64,000 bases of DNA from Litoreibacter ponti (GCF_003054285.1 NZ_QBKS01000001.1:124001-188000), one strand, 5' to 3'. Positions 49,227 to 61,882 are shown, counted from the first letter of the stretch. Numbers and translations: made by a program. The notes: a model not told the origin generated them from the sequence alone.

Positions 49227-50549
49227 TCAGACCTCTTCGGGCAGGATCAGGTTCAGCGCAATCGCGATCACCGCCGTGGGTGCCACGGCAGAGGTCATCA
49301 GCGTTTTCAGCACGCCCGGCACGTATTGCACGGCCTCGGGCACCAGGTTCAGGCCAAGGCCCGCCGCCAGCGACACCGCGATGATGATCATGTTGCGGCG
49401 GTTCATGGTGACCTCCGTCAGCATGTTCAGGCCCGCGGCCGCCACCATGCCGAACATCACGATCACGCCGCCGCCCAGCACCGGCAGCGGCATGGACGCG
49501 ATCACAGCGCCGATCTTCGGGATCAGGCCGCAAATGATCATGATCAGGCCCGCGACCGTCACCACATGGCGGCTCATCACGCCGGTCATGCCGACGATGC
49601 CGACATTCTGGCTGAACGAGGTATTCGGCAGTCCGCCAAAGACACCCGCTACGGCGGTACCAAGCCCGTCCGCGTAGGTCGCGCCCGCGATTTCGCGGTC
49701 GGTTGCCTCGCGGCCTGCGCCCGCCTTGGTCGTGGCAGAGCAATCGCCCACGGTCTCGATGGCCGACACGATGGAAACCAGCGTTACCGCGACAACCGCG
49801 CCCAGCGAGAACTCGAACCCGTAGGGCAGGGGCTGGATCGCCGTGATCCAGCTAGCATTGCCCACCGCGCCGAAATTGACCATGCCCAGCACAAAGGCCA
49901 GCGCGTAGCCCGCGAGCAGGCCAATCAGGATGGCCGCGTTGGACACAAAGCCCTTGGTGAAGAACTTGACCACCAGCGACACCACGACGACGGTCAGCGC
50001 CACGGACCAGTGCATCAGAGAGCCGAAGCTTTCGGCCTCCATCTGGAACTTGGCCGCGCCGCCGGCTGCGTATTTGATCGCCACAGGGATCAGGTAAAGA
50101 CCGATCGCCAGGATCACCAACCCGGTGACCAGCGGTGGGAACAGCCAGCGCAGGTGCTGGATCACGCCGCCCAGCAGGAAGTGCACCGTGCCGCCGATGA
50201 TGCAGGCGGTCAGCGCGACGCCCAGACCTTGCGTCGCCGCGACGCCCGCCAGCACGCCCACGAAGGCAAAGGAGGTGCCTTGCATGATCGGCAGCTTCGC
50301 GCCCACAGGGCCGACGCCCACGGTCTGGAACAGCGTCGCCACACCCGCAAACAGCATCGCCATCTGGATCAGGTAGACCTGCTCGGCAGAGCCGAAGGCC
50401 AGTCCGGCCGCGCCTGCCACGATGATCGATGGTGTCACGTTAGAGGCAAACATCGCCAGCACGTGTTGCAGCCCCAGCGGCACCGTCTGGCCGAGCGGGG
50501 GCGTGGTGTTCGGGTCCGAATAGGCGCCCGCGTTGGTTACGTCAGTCAT
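49227..50549 (-). CDS. NCS2-family xanthine/uric acid permease
   Basis: This proton-coupled purine importer has 440 residues and 14 helices. GLQHVLAMFASNVTPSIIVAG is recognisable by its start, with the conserved His. GTSFAFVGVLAGVAATQGLG, SAIETVGDCSAT with the key Glu, GLGTAVAGVFGGLPNTSFSQNVG and the NCS2 end PLPVLGGGVIVMFGMV follow. The ATG at 50549 follows GGGGAGAGACC. As the last gene after allA-allE-puuE/uraD it probably imports xanthine or urate for the pathway encoded here. Confidence 0.92.
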   Translation of the reverse strand: MTDVTNAGAYSDPNTTPPLGQTVPLGLQHVLAMFASNVTPSIIVAGAAGLAFGSAEQVYLIQMAMLFAGVATLFQTVGVGPVGAKLPIMQGTSFAFVGVLAGVAATQGLGVALTACIIGGTVHFLLGGVIQHLRWLFPPLVTGLVILAIGLYLIPVAIKYAAGGAAKFQMEAESFGSLMHWSVALTVVVVSLVVKFFTKGFVSNAAILIGLLAGYALAFVLGMVNFGAVGNASWITAIQPLPYGFEFSLGAVVAVTLVSIVSAIETVGDCSATTKAGAGREATDREIAGATYADGLGTAVAGVFGGLPNTSFSQNVGIVGMTGVMSRHVVTVAGLIMIICGLIPKIGAVIASMPLPVLGGGVIVMFGMVAAAGLNMLTEVTMNRRNMIIIAVSLAAGLGLNLVPEAVQYVPGVLKTLMTSAVAPTAVIAIALNLILPEEV

Positions 50550-50615
50550 TGGTCTCTCCCCGTAATGACGTCTTGTTATCCGCCCCATCCCCATGGGGTC
50601 GGTCGTGTCGGCGCG

Positions 50616-51091
50616 TTATCCGCGCTCTATCAAGACCGGCTCAGCCAGTCTGAATTCTTCCAGGTTCGCGCCCGGACCGATCCGGTCGACCACTGCAAAC
50701 AGCCCCGGCGCATGCAGGGGCGTCAACACCCCGTGCCACGTGCCTCGATGAAAGTTAATCGCTTGGCCGGGGGCTGTCTCAAACGCGACAATCTCGCCGG
50801 GCGTGTCGCCCAAATCTTGGGCGCAGATCACCAGAAACGGCTCAAAGCTCATCGGAATGAAGGCTTGCGAGCCCTCCGGGTGCCGCTCGACCAGCGTCAG
50901 CGTATAGGGCAAGCTGCGCGGCTCGGCCTGAAACAGGCTGATCCCGGCGCGCCCATCGGCGAAGTCGAGCTGGGCGCGGTCGTGGAAGCGCCCGCACAGC
51001 CCCTCGTTGATCATCTTGTCGGGTGCGCCCGCACAGTCGAGCACGTCGCCAAAGGGCGCAAAGGCCTCCGCCGTCAGGGGCTGCGTGCGCA

Positions 51092-51092
<1 letters not shown>
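50616..51092 (-). CDS. allA: Ureidoglycolate lyase
   Basis: AllA splits (S)-ureidoglycolate into glyoxylate and urea, the end of urate degradation. It has 158 residues, with TAEAFAPFGDVLDC, ISLFQAEPRSLPYTLTLVER, HPEGSQAFIPMS with the catalytic-site residues, and APGQAINFHRGTWHGVLTPL. The start is a GTG at 51092 that shares a base with the stop of allE (TAGTG). A longer in-frame extension would lie inside allE. It is a member of the minus-strand purine operon. Confidence 0.93.
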
Positions 51093-51903
<811 letters not shown>

Positions 51904-51907
<4 letters not shown>

Positions 51908-53325
51908 GGCAACATGTCCTTCAGCCGATGCTCGGCGATCCGCTCGACCTGCGCGCAGGCCTCGGTGAACTCGGCCTCCGATGTGTTGCGGATACGGCGT
52001 TCAAACGCCGCAAGGATCGATGATTTGTCATGATCCCGCACGGCAATAATGAAGGGAAACCCGTGCTTTGCGGTATAATCTTCATTTAATTGCGTGAAGG
52101 CGTCGCGCTCTGCATCCGTCAGTGCGTCCAGCCCGGCGGAGGCCTGTTCCGACGTGCTTTCCGCCGTCAGCCGCTTGGCGGCGGCCAGCTTCCCCGCGAG
52201 GTCGGGATGCGCGTCCAGTACCTCCAGCCGGCGGGTCGCGGGGGCTGCGCGGAACGCGCGGCACATCGCATTATGTAGACCCACGGCGCTGTCATGGGCG
52301 GGTCCCAGCTCCAGCGCCCAGGTATCTTCGGCGACCCAGGGCGAGTGTTCGAAAATGCCGCCATAGGTGTTCACGAAGCTTGCCTTGTCCATCAAGGTCG
52401 GGCGGGTGACCGGCACCGGTGGATGCGCCTCGCGCCAATGCTTGGCAATCTCGGCGCGGGTGGCGAACCAGACCCCATCGTAGCCCTTGGCATAGTCGAT
52501 GAACCGCTTGAGCGCCTGCACCCGCCCCGGACGCCCCACAAGGCGGCAATGCAGCCCCACGGACATCATCTTCGGCGCGCCCTCGGTTCCTTCTTCGTAC
52601 AGCGCATCGAAACTGTCGCGCAGATAGGCTTCGAACTGGTCGCCGGAGTTGAACCCCTGCGGCGTCGCGAACCGCATGTCGTTGCAATCGAGCGTGTAGG
52701 GCACAATCAGCTGGTTCCGGCCATCAAAGCGCAAGTAGTAGGGCAGATCATCTGCATAGCTGTCGGCGACATAGTCGAACCCGCCATGCTCGGCGGCCAG
52801 CCGGACCGTGTTTTCCGAACAGCGGCCGGTGTACCAGCCGCGCGGTGGCGTGCCGGTGACTTCGGAGTGTAGCTTCACGGCCGCATCCATATGGGCGCGC
52901 TCGTCCTCGGGCTCGAAATCCTTGTATTCGATCCATTTCAGCCCGTGCGACGCGATCTCCCAGCCCGCGTCCTTCATGGCCGCGACCTGTTCGGGGGAGC
53001 GCGCCAGCGCGGTCGCGACGCCGTAAACGGTCACGGGCAGGTCTTTCAGCAGCCGGTGCAGCCGCCAGAACCCGGCCCGTGCGCCGTACTCATAGATTGA
53101 TTCCATGTTCCAGTGGCGCTGATCTGGCCAGGATGCGGCACCGACGATCTCCGACAGGAAGGCCTCCGACCCGGCATCACCGTGCAGGGTGCAGTTTTCA
53201 CCACCTTCTTCATAATTTACAACGATTTGGACGGCGATCTTCGCGCCATTTGGCCAATTGGCATCGGGTGGCGTGGCGCCGTGGCCGCGCATATCTCTGG
53301 GGTATCTTTGCATGTCATCCGCCAT
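51904..53325 (-). CDS. puuE-uraD: Allantoinase PuuE fused to OHCU decarboxylase UraD
   Basis: This bifunctional enzyme of urate degradation has 473 residues. Residues 1 to about 300 form a metal-independent polysaccharide-deacetylase-like allantoinase (MQRYPRDMRGHG, VQIVVNYEEGGENCTLHGDA, RAGFWRLHRLL, EIASHGLKWIEYKD, GWYTGRCSENT). From about residue 310 a complete UraD domain follows (FVNTYGGIFEHSPWVAEDTW, HPDLAGKLA, LTAESTSEQASAGLDAL, YTAKHGFPFIIAVR), with the catalytic His of EHSP. UraD makes (S)-allantoin; PuuE opens it to allantoate. It is the first gene of the minus-strand operon and is divergent from uraH. A motif shared with the LysR/puuD gap lies 35 bases upstream. Confidence 0.94.
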
Positions 53326-53359
53326 GGATTATCGCTACATCATCTACAATCAGTGCGTG

Positions 53360-53378
53360 TTACAAAAAGTTTTTGAAA
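53360..53378. promoter_or_regulatory. Shared 19-bp motif upstream of puuE-uraD and uraH
   Basis: TTACAAAAAGTTTTTGAAA contains the palindrome CAAAAA-G-TTTTTG and matches the sequence at 56685-56703 at 16 of 19 positions in the same orientation. Both lie at promoters of urate genes. It is a candidate binding site for the LysR regulator at 55776-56678. Confidence 0.5.
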
Positions 53379-53460
53379 GAGTTTTCCGCGCCGCCCCCTA
53401 GGATCACGCCAAGCGCTCGGGCAATTCTTGCCCATCGCCACATCTGAAACGGAGGCCCTC

Positions 53461-53814
53461 ATGGCTGGCTATCTGACGACCCACGTGCTCGACACCGCCC
53501 GCGGTTGCCCGGCGGCGGGACTGGAGATCGTGCTCTACCGCGTCACCGGCAACAGCCACAGCAAGATCGCCACGATGGTGACCAACAGCGACGGGCGCAC
53601 CGACAGCCCGATCCTGCCCGAGGACAAGTTCCAGACCGGCACCTATGAGCTGGTGTTCAAGGCCGGCGCCTATCTCGACACGTCGGGCACGCCGCCGGAG
53701 GATCCGCGCTTCCTCGATGAGGTCCCGATCCGCTTCGGCATGTCAGAGCCTGATCACTACCACGTGCCGCTGCTGCTTTCGCCCTTCGGCTACTCGACCT
53801 ATCGCGGCAGCTGA
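53461..53814 (+). CDS. uraH: 5-hydroxyisourate hydrolase
   Basis: This transthyretin-like enzyme converts 5-hydroxyisourate, the product of urate oxidase, to OHCU. It has 117 residues: TTHVLDTARGCPAAGLEIVL with the catalytic His, NSDGRTDSPIL with the active Arg, HYHVPLLLSPFGYSTYRGS with the C-terminal YRGS signature (DHYHVPLLLSP core). There is no signal peptide. It is divergent from puuE-uraD, with the shared motif between them. A membrane protein gene follows after 45 bases. Confidence 0.95.
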   Translation: MAGYLTTHVLDTARGCPAAGLEIVLYRVTGNSHSKIATMVTNSDGRTDSPILPEDKFQTGTYELVFKAGAYLDTSGTPPEDPRFLDEVPIRFGMSEPDHYHVPLLLSPFGYSTYRGS

Positions 53815-53859
53815 TCTGCGCATTTGACACGGACCACTTGCGCGGGCGACGATACGTGC

Positions 53860-54627
53860 ATGGACACCGCCCCCTCGAAATTGCCGACCATCGGCACTGT
53901 CACGGTCTGGGAACTTTTGCGCGCCTTGCGGGAAGGTGCCCGTGATTTTGCCCGTGCGCCCGCGTTCGGGCTGTTTTTCTCGGCATTCTACGCCCTATGC
54001 GGCGCGATCCTTGTCTATCTGGGCGCGGGCACCTTCACCTGGACGCTGATGATGAGCCTTGGCTTCCCGCTGGTGGCACCCTTCGCCGCTGTGGGGCTTT
54101 ACGAGGTCAGCCGACGCCTGGAGGCGGGCGAGCCCGTGACATGGGCCGCGGTCCTTTCCGTCGTCTGGGCCGAGCGCGGACGCCAGCTGCCCTGGATTGG
54201 CGCGCTTCTCGTGGTCATCTTCCTGTTCTGGAGCTTCTTCGCCCACATGTCCTTGGCCCTATTTCTGGGCAACATGCAGCTGACCAACATCACGACCTCC
54301 TGGGATATGTTCGTAACCCCCGCGGGCCTGTCGCTGATCGGTTTCCAGATCATCGTCGGCGCGGTCGTGGCCCTATTCACCTTCACTCTGACGGTGGTCT
54401 CCATGCCCTTGCTGCTCGATGCAGAGCTCGATTTCATGACCGCCATGGGTGTTTCGATCCGCACCGTCATGCGCAACCGCGCGGTGATGCTTCTTTGGGC
54501 CGCGATCATTGCGGTGCTGTTGCTCATTGCCATGGCGCCTATGTTTCTTGGACTGTTCGTGGCCTTGCCGGTGCTGGGCCACGCCACGTGGCACGTCTAC
54601 CGCCGCGCGCTTTATCAGGAGCTCTGA
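53860..54627 (+). CDS. DUF2189 membrane protein
   Basis: This protein has 255 residues and about six helices in the cytoplasmic membrane. It fits the DUF2189 family by VWELLRALREGARDFARAPA, LGFPLVAPFAAVGLYEVSRR and the late segment AELDFMTAMGVSIRTVMRN. Some DUF2189 genes lie near cytochrome c oxidase genes, but no function is established. Here it follows uraH in the same direction and may be cotranscribed. The ATG at 53860 is chosen because the family similarity begins soon after it. Its 3' end overlaps the convergent TetR gene by 13 bases. Confidence 0.8.
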   Translation: MDTAPSKLPTIGTVTVWELLRALREGARDFARAPAFGLFFSAFYALCGAILVYLGAGTFTWTLMMSLGFPLVAPFAAVGLYEVSRRLEAGEPVTWAAVLSVVWAERGRQLPWIGALLVVIFLFWSFFAHMSLALFLGNMQLTNITTSWDMFVTPAGLSLIGFQIIVGAVVALFTFTLTVVSMPLLLDAELDFMTAMGVSIRTVMRNRAVMLLWAAIIAVLLLIAMAPMFLGLFVALPVLGHATWHVYRRALYQEL

Positions 54628-55196
54628 GCGGCCAGCACCCAAAATGCCTCCAACGCCGCGTCGGCGCGCGCGCTAATCTCTTCCGCGCTCAAAGGGGGCA
54701 GCGTGCCGATAATCCGCCGCACCTGAAGATCCCCGACCAATAGGCTGAGAAACCACCCCGCAAGCGTACCCGCACGGTCCGGATCGATTTCTGTCATCAG
54801 CGCGATGATGCGCGGGAACACCGCCTCGCGCCCGCCCTTGGCGATCAGTTGCCCCAGCACGCCTGACGGGTCGCTCGCGGCCGCGCGGTTCAGCAAGACC
54901 GACCGCTCGCCCACAAGCAATCCCAGCAGGACAGGGGCCAGCGCCGCCAATGCGCGCTCCACCGTATCGTCGCCTTCGATGGCCGCGTCGAGTGTCGCCT
55001 GCGTCTGCGCCGCGTTGCCTTTCACGATCTCGCCGAACAGCCCGGCCTTGTCGCCGTACCAGCGATAAAGCGTTTCGTTCGACGCTTTCGCGGCCTTCGC
55101 GATCGTCAGCATCGACGCCCCGTCATAGCCGCGTTCGGCTAGCACGCGCAGGGCGACGTCTTCGATTTCGGCGCGGCGGGCGTCTTGGTTCTTCAC
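54615..55196 (-). CDS. TetR-family transcriptional regulator
   Basis: This 193-residue repressor has an N-terminal helix-turn-helix (IEDVALRVLAERGYDGASML and IAKAAKASNETLYRWYGDKA) and a TetR_C-like C-terminal domain for an unknown ligand. The start is a GTG at 55196 with GGAAGG nearby; a longer frame would run through the promoter region. It is divergent from the DUF1772 gene, and two inverted copies of an 18-bp motif lie between them, probably its operators. Confidence 0.85.
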   Translation of the reverse strand: MKNQDARRAEIEDVALRVLAERGYDGASMLTIAKAAKASNETLYRWYGDKAGLFGEIVKGNAAQTQATLDAAIEGDDTVERALAALAPVLLGLLVGERSVLLNRAAASDPSGVLGQLIAKGGREAVFPRIIALMTEIDPDRAGTLAGWFLSLLVGDLQVRRIIGTLPPLSAEEISARADAALEAFWVLAAQSS

Positions 55197-55228
55197 GGGC
55201 GGGGCCTTCCAACAGACTTGCGTTAAAT

Positions 55229-55246
55229 CCGAACATATGTATACGG
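55229..55246 (+). promoter_or_regulatory. TetR operator candidate, copy 1
   Basis: CCGAACATATGTATACGG is itself partly palindromic (12 of 18) and occurs again in inverted orientation at 55257-55274 with 15 of 18 identical bases. Both lie between the TetR gene and the DUF1772 gene. Confidence 0.65.
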
Positions 55247-55256
55247 ATATGTAAAG

Positions 55257-55274
55257 CCGTACAGATATATTCGG
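55257..55274 (-). promoter_or_regulatory. TetR operator candidate, copy 2 (inverted)
   Basis: CCGTACAGATATATTCGG, read on the opposite strand, matches copy 1 at 15 of 18 positions. The two copies start 28 bases apart. This copy ends 16 bases before the DUF1772 start codon, where a bound repressor would block initiation. Confidence 0.65.
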
Positions 55275-55290
55275 AAAAGGAGTCGCGCCG

Positions 55291-55779
55291 ATGACTGCCA
55301 TCACCAAACCGCTTTCAATCACCGCCACGCTATTCGCGGGGGCCATCTTCGGTTTCTTCTATGCGTGGGTTTGCTCGACCATGTGGGGGCTCGACACGAT
55401 GCCGCCGGCCCGCGCGATCGAGGCGATGAATGCGATGAACGCCTCCGTGCGCAACGCAACCTTCTTTCCCACTTTCTTCGGCACGCCCGTCGTGCTGGCC
55501 CTTGCCGCCCTGTGGCAGCGCAGGGCGGGATATCGCCGCGCGTCGATCTGGTTCTGGCTGGCAGCCGCGACCTATCTGATCTTGGGTGCAGGGCTGACCA
55601 TGGCGATCAACGTGCCGATGAACGAGGCGCTTGCCGTGACCCCGATCCCGCAAACCGGGGCGGAAGCAGAGGCGATCTGGCAGGCCTATTCCGGCAAATG
55701 GCAGTCCTGGAACCAGATGCGCACGCTCGCCTCCGGCGCGGCCCTGCTTTTCGCCTGCATTGGCCTGACGGCGCTCTAA
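55291..55779 (+). CDS. DUF1772 (anthrone-oxygenase-like) membrane protein
   Basis: This 162-residue membrane protein has four helices: an N-terminal one (LFAGAIFGFFYAWVCSTMWG), then MNASVRNATFFPTFFGTPVV, WFWLAAATYLILGAGLTMAI and a last helix at the end. NVPMNEAL after the third helix is the conserved DUF1772 motif. The relatives include small anthrone oxygenases and uncharacterised bacterial proteins often paired with TetR regulators. AAAAGGAG precedes the ATG. It is regulated presumably by the divergent TetR protein; the substrate is unknown. Confidence 0.85.
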   Translation: MTAITKPLSITATLFAGAIFGFFYAWVCSTMWGLDTMPPARAIEAMNAMNASVRNATFFPTFFGTPVVLALAALWQRRAGYRRASIWFWLAAATYLILGAGLTMAINVPMNEALAVTPIPQTGAEAEAIWQAYSGKWQSWNQMRTLASGAALLFACIGLTAL

Positions 55780-56678
55780 AGCCCCAATGCCTGCGCGATC
55801 CGCGGACCCATATGGTCGAGAAAGAGCCGCAGCTTCGGGTCGCGATGCCGCTTGTGGGCAAAGAGCATGCCCAGTGTCACTGGCGGCGGCGGCGTCCGAG
55901 TGCACAGCTCCACCAGCGCACCGGAGGCCAGATGCTCGGCCACCTCGTGGCGAGGCTTCAGGACCACGCCGTAGCCGCCTAGCGCCCATGTCGTCAGCAC
56001 GTCGCCATCATCGCTCTCAAACGGGCCTGATACCGCGTAGCGTACCGGCCCGTCCGGCGTCTGGAGCGGCCACTGAAACTCCGGCGCGCCGGGGTAGCGC
56101 AGGTTCAGGCAGTCGTGATGGGCCACAAGGTCCGGGCCATCCTTGGGCTGGCCCTTGAAGGCGAGGTAGTCCGGCGAGGCGCACAAGACACGCTCCACCT
56201 CCCCGATCCGGCGCAGCATCAGGTTGCTGTCCGGCGGATTGCCCTGGAACAATACGACGTCGAGGCCTTCCGCCGTCAGGTCGATCTTGCGGTCCGACAG
56301 CCGAAGCCGGATGTCGACCAGCGGGTAGAGCTTCTTGAACCCTGGGATCTCGGGGGCCAGAACCGTGCGCCCGACCCCCAACGGGGCCGCGACAAAGAGC
56401 GTGCCGCGCGGCGAGCGGGTCATATCGGTGACCGCGGCCTCCGCCGCCTCGATCGCTTCGACGATGCGCTGCGCGCCGTCATAAAAGACGCGGCCCTGTT
56501 CCGTCGGCGCGAGCGAGCGGGTGGTGCGCGAGAATAGCCGCACCCCCATCTGGGTCTCCAGCGTGTTGATCCGGGCAGAGGCCACGGCAGGCGAGATCCG
56601 CTGATCGCGCGCCGCCGCCGACATCGATCCCAAATCGAATACCCGCAGGAAGGTCTTGATCGTCTCGACGTAGCTCAT
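55776..56678 (-). CDS. LysR-family transcriptional regulator
   Basis: This 300-residue regulator has an N-terminal helix-turn-helix (FLRVFDLGSMSAAARDQRIS, then PAVASARINTLETQMGVRLF) and a substrate-binding domain (GTLFVAAPLGVGRTVLAPEI, DVVLFQGNPPDSNLMLRRIG, GYGVVLKPRHEVAEHL). The ATG at 56678 has GGAAA at a good distance; an ATG six bases upstream is possible. It is divergent from puuD, with the shared 19-bp motif immediately before its start. It is a candidate regulator of puuD and puuE-uraD/uraH. The effector is unknown. Confidence 0.88.
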   Translation of the reverse strand: MSYVETIKTFLRVFDLGSMSAAARDQRISPAVASARINTLETQMGVRLFSRTTRSLAPTEQGRVFYDGAQRIVEAIEAAEAAVTDMTRSPRGTLFVAAPLGVGRTVLAPEIPGFKKLYPLVDIRLRLSDRKIDLTAEGLDVVLFQGNPPDSNLMLRRIGEVERVLCASPDYLAFKGQPKDGPDLVAHHDCLNLRYPGAPEFQWPLQTPDGPVRYAVSGPFESDDGDVLTTWALGGYGVVLKPRHEVAEHLASGALVELCTRTPPPPVTLGMLFAHKRHRDPKLRLFLDHMGPRIAQALGL

Positions 56679-56684
56679 CGCCAT

Positions 56685-56703
56685 TTTCCAAAACTTTTTG
56701 AAA
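56685..56703. promoter_or_regulatory. Shared 19-bp motif between the LysR gene and puuD
   Basis: TTTCCAAAACTTTTTGAAA matches the site at 53360-53378 at 16 of 19 positions. It overlaps the start region of the LysR gene, as expected for autoregulation, and lies about 75 bases before the puuD start. Confidence 0.5.
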
Positions 56704-56775
56704 CTGCCCCCAAGAATTCTCTATTTCGCGAAAGTAATCAACTGTGGTGAGATGCCCGAAACAGGGAGCGGCGCG

Positions 56776-57999
56776 ATGTACGATCTGGCAATCATGTGGG
56801 ACTGGCTGGCCTTCGCGGTGCGGTGGCTCCATGTCATCACCGCCATCGCGTGGATTGGCAGCTCGTTCTACTTCATCGCGCTGGACCTCGGCCTGAACCG
56901 CAATATCCACGGTCCCGCCGATGGCGAGGAGTGGCAGGTCCATGGCGGCGGCTTCTACCATATTCAGAAGTATCTGGTCGCGCCGGAGGCGATGCCGGAG
57001 CATCTGACCTGGTTCAAATGGGAAAGCTACGCGACCTGGCTGTCGGGGGCGGCAATGCTGGCGGTGGTCTATTGGGCCGGGTCCGAGCTGTACCTGATCG
57101 ACCCGAATGTCGCCGACCTGGCAGCGTGGCAGGCGATCTTGATCTCCGCGGCGTCGCTGGCGGTGGGCTGGGTTATCTATGACGCGCTGTGCAAATCGCC
57201 CTTGGGCGAGACACCCACGACGCTGATGATCCTGCTCTTCGTGCTTCTGGTAGTCATGTCATGGGGCTACACGCAGGTCTTCACCGGCCGTGCGGCGCTG
57301 CTGCATCTGGGCGCGTTCACGGCCACGATCATGACGGCCAACGTGTTCTTCATCATCATGCCCAACCAGCGCATCGTCGTGGCCGATCTGAAAGCAGGCC
57401 GCACCCCGGATGCCAAGTACGGCAAGATCGCCAAGCTGCGCTCGACCCATAACAATTACCTGACCCTTCCGGTCATCTTCCTGATGCTGTCCAACCATTA
57501 CCCGCTGGCGTTCGCTACCGAGTATAACTGGATCATCGCCGCGCTGGTGTTTCTGATGGGCGTCACCATCCGGCACTATTTCAACACGATGCACATGAAG
57601 AAGAAGGTGCCGAACTGGACCATCGGGGCCACCGTCATTTTGTTTATCGCGATCATGTGGCTCTCGGCGTTGGGCGGCCCGCAGGCGGAGGAAGAGCAGG
57701 CGATGGGCCCGGTGGCAACGCAATATGCGCAGGCCCCAGGCTTCGAGCGGGTCGAGGAAATCGTGCTTGGCCGCTGCTCGATGTGCCACGCGCGCGAGCC
57801 GTTCTGGCCCGGGATCCGATGGGCCCCCAAGGGCGTGCATCTGGAAACCACCGCCGACATCGCAAGCTATGCGCGCGAGATTTACCTGCAGGCAGGCGTC
57901 AGCCACGCCATGCCGCCCGCCAACCTCAGTTTCATCGAGGCGGACGAGCGGGCGGCGATCCGTGGCTGGTACCGTGGGGCGGGCGAAGAAAACTCTTGA
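56776..57999 (+). CDS. puuD: Membrane-bound urate oxidase PuuD with C-terminal cytochrome c domain
   Basis: PuuD oxidises urate to 5-hydroxyisourate and passes electrons to the respiratory chain through cytochrome c. It has 407 residues and eight helices. AVRWLHVITAIAWIGSSFYF is the conserved first helix with a haem-type His. HGGGFYHIQKYLVAPEAMPE and LRSTHNNYLTLPVIFLMLSN follow. A C-terminal cytochrome c domain has CSMCH at residues 334-338. The ATG at 56776 follows GGGAG. With uraH, uraD, puuE, allE and allA it makes an almost complete urate-to-glyoxylate route; only allantoate amidohydrolase is not evident. Confidence 0.93.
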   Translation: MYDLAIMWDWLAFAVRWLHVITAIAWIGSSFYFIALDLGLNRNIHGPADGEEWQVHGGGFYHIQKYLVAPEAMPEHLTWFKWESYATWLSGAAMLAVVYWAGSELYLIDPNVADLAAWQAILISAASLAVGWVIYDALCKSPLGETPTTLMILLFVLLVVMSWGYTQVFTGRAALLHLGAFTATIMTANVFFIIMPNQRIVVADLKAGRTPDAKYGKIAKLRSTHNNYLTLPVIFLMLSNHYPLAFATEYNWIIAALVFLMGVTIRHYFNTMHMKKKVPNWTIGATVILFIAIMWLSALGGPQAEEEQAMGPVATQYAQAPGFERVEEIVLGRCSMCHAREPFWPGIRWAPKGVHLETTADIASYAREIYLQAGVSHAMPPANLSFIEADERAAIRGWYRGAGEENS

Positions 58000-58103
58000 G
58001 AAACAATCGGTGATGCTCCAGCCTGTAGGCCAAGGGAGTCTGCCAAACCACCGCAGGGGCGCGCGCGCCGAACTTCCTCGTGCAACATCAAACGAGGGCC
58101 TCG

Positions 58104-58607
58104 ATGGAACTTAAAGATCACCGCGACATCAATGCCAGCCCGGCCGAGGTCTGGGCCGCGTTGCTTGATGCGGACGTGCTCAAGGCCTGCGTGCCGGGCT
58201 GTCAGGAGATGACCGGCTCGCCCGAAGAGGGATTCGAGGCGGTCGTCGTCCAGAAGGTCGGCCCGGTGAAGGCGACGTTCAAAGGCGCGGTGCAGCTGAC
58301 CGACATGGTTGAGCCACACAGCCTGACCATCTCGGGAGAGGGCAAGGGCGGCCCGGCGGGTTTCGCCAAGGGCGGCGCAGACGTCACCCTGACCCCCATC
58401 GACGGCGGCGGCACACGGCTGGGCTACGAGGTCGAGGCCAAAGTGGGCGGCAAGCTCGCCCAGCTCGGCTCCCGCATCATCGACGGCTTTGCCAAGAAGA
58501 TGGCCGATCAGTTCTTTGAGCGGTTCCAGACCGCTCTGGAAGGCGCGCCCGACGAGGGCGACCATGACACAAAGAAAAAAGGCTGGCTCAAGCGCCTTGT
58601 GAGCTGA
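58104..58607 (+). CDS. coxG: CoxG-like SRPBCC-family protein
   Basis: This 167-residue CoxG/START-like protein has MELKDHRDINASPAEVWAAL, VLKACVPGCQEM, VGPVKATFKGAVQLTD and the conserved GKGGPAGFAKGGADVTLTP. The C-terminal tail is basic (KKKGWLKRLVS). CoxG proteins are thought to recruit CO dehydrogenase-type molybdenum enzymes to the membrane or help their maturation. It is the first of five colinear genes and begins 104 bases after puuD. Confidence 0.9.
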   Translation: MELKDHRDINASPAEVWAALLDADVLKACVPGCQEMTGSPEEGFEAVVVQKVGPVKATFKGAVQLTDMVEPHSLTISGEGKGGPAGFAKGGADVTLTPIDGGGTRLGYEVEAKVGGKLAQLGSRIIDGFAKKMADQFFERFQTALEGAPDEGDHDTKKKGWLKRLVS

Positions 58608-58647
58608 GACCCGCCAACACCTTACAGACACTTAGGGAGGAATTTGA

Positions 58648-59133
<486 letters not shown>

Positions 59134-59136
59134 CGG

Positions 59137-59439
59137 ATGCGCTTGGCTCTTGCGCTGGCGCTCCTGATGGCGGTTCCGGCGGCCTCTTTCGCCAATCCCG
59201 ACCGGGCGGCGCAGATGTGCCGCTGGCTCGATTCCCTCGATGTCACCGAGGGCGGATGCCGGGTGGCGGACAAGTCCGTCTACGTCAAGATCGACGCGCC
59301 GAAGAGCGAGGCCGCCGAAATGTGCTCCACGATCACGAGCACCCTGCGTGGCGACGGCATCCGGTTCGACTCGGGCTGGAGCCTGCGGATTTTCAATCCC
59401 AAGACTGGCAACGCCCAAACAGCGATTTGTAAGCTTTAG
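59137..59439 (+). CDS. Small secreted protein between coxS and coxL
   Basis: This 100-residue protein has a signal peptide (RLALALALLMAVPAASFANP) and a mature part of about 80 residues with four cysteines (MCRWLD, GGCRVAD, EMCSTI, AICKL), which may form two disulfides in the periplasm. It begins three bases after the coxS stop, so it is cotranscribed. I recognise no family. Its export contrasts with the cytoplasmic Cox subunits. A role in the same operon is inferred from position only. Confidence 0.7.
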   Translation: MRLALALALLMAVPAASFANPDRAAQMCRWLDSLDVTEGGCRVADKSVYVKIDAPKSEAAEMCSTITSTLRGDGIRFDSGWSLRIFNPKTGNAQTAICKL

Positions 59440-59500
59440 CACGGCCCCGGCACGCGGGACCGGCCTTTGACAGAACAAAAAAAATGACGGGAGATAAGAC

Positions 59501-61867
<2,367 letters not shown>

Positions 61868-61882
61868 ATAGGAGCGCCAGAC

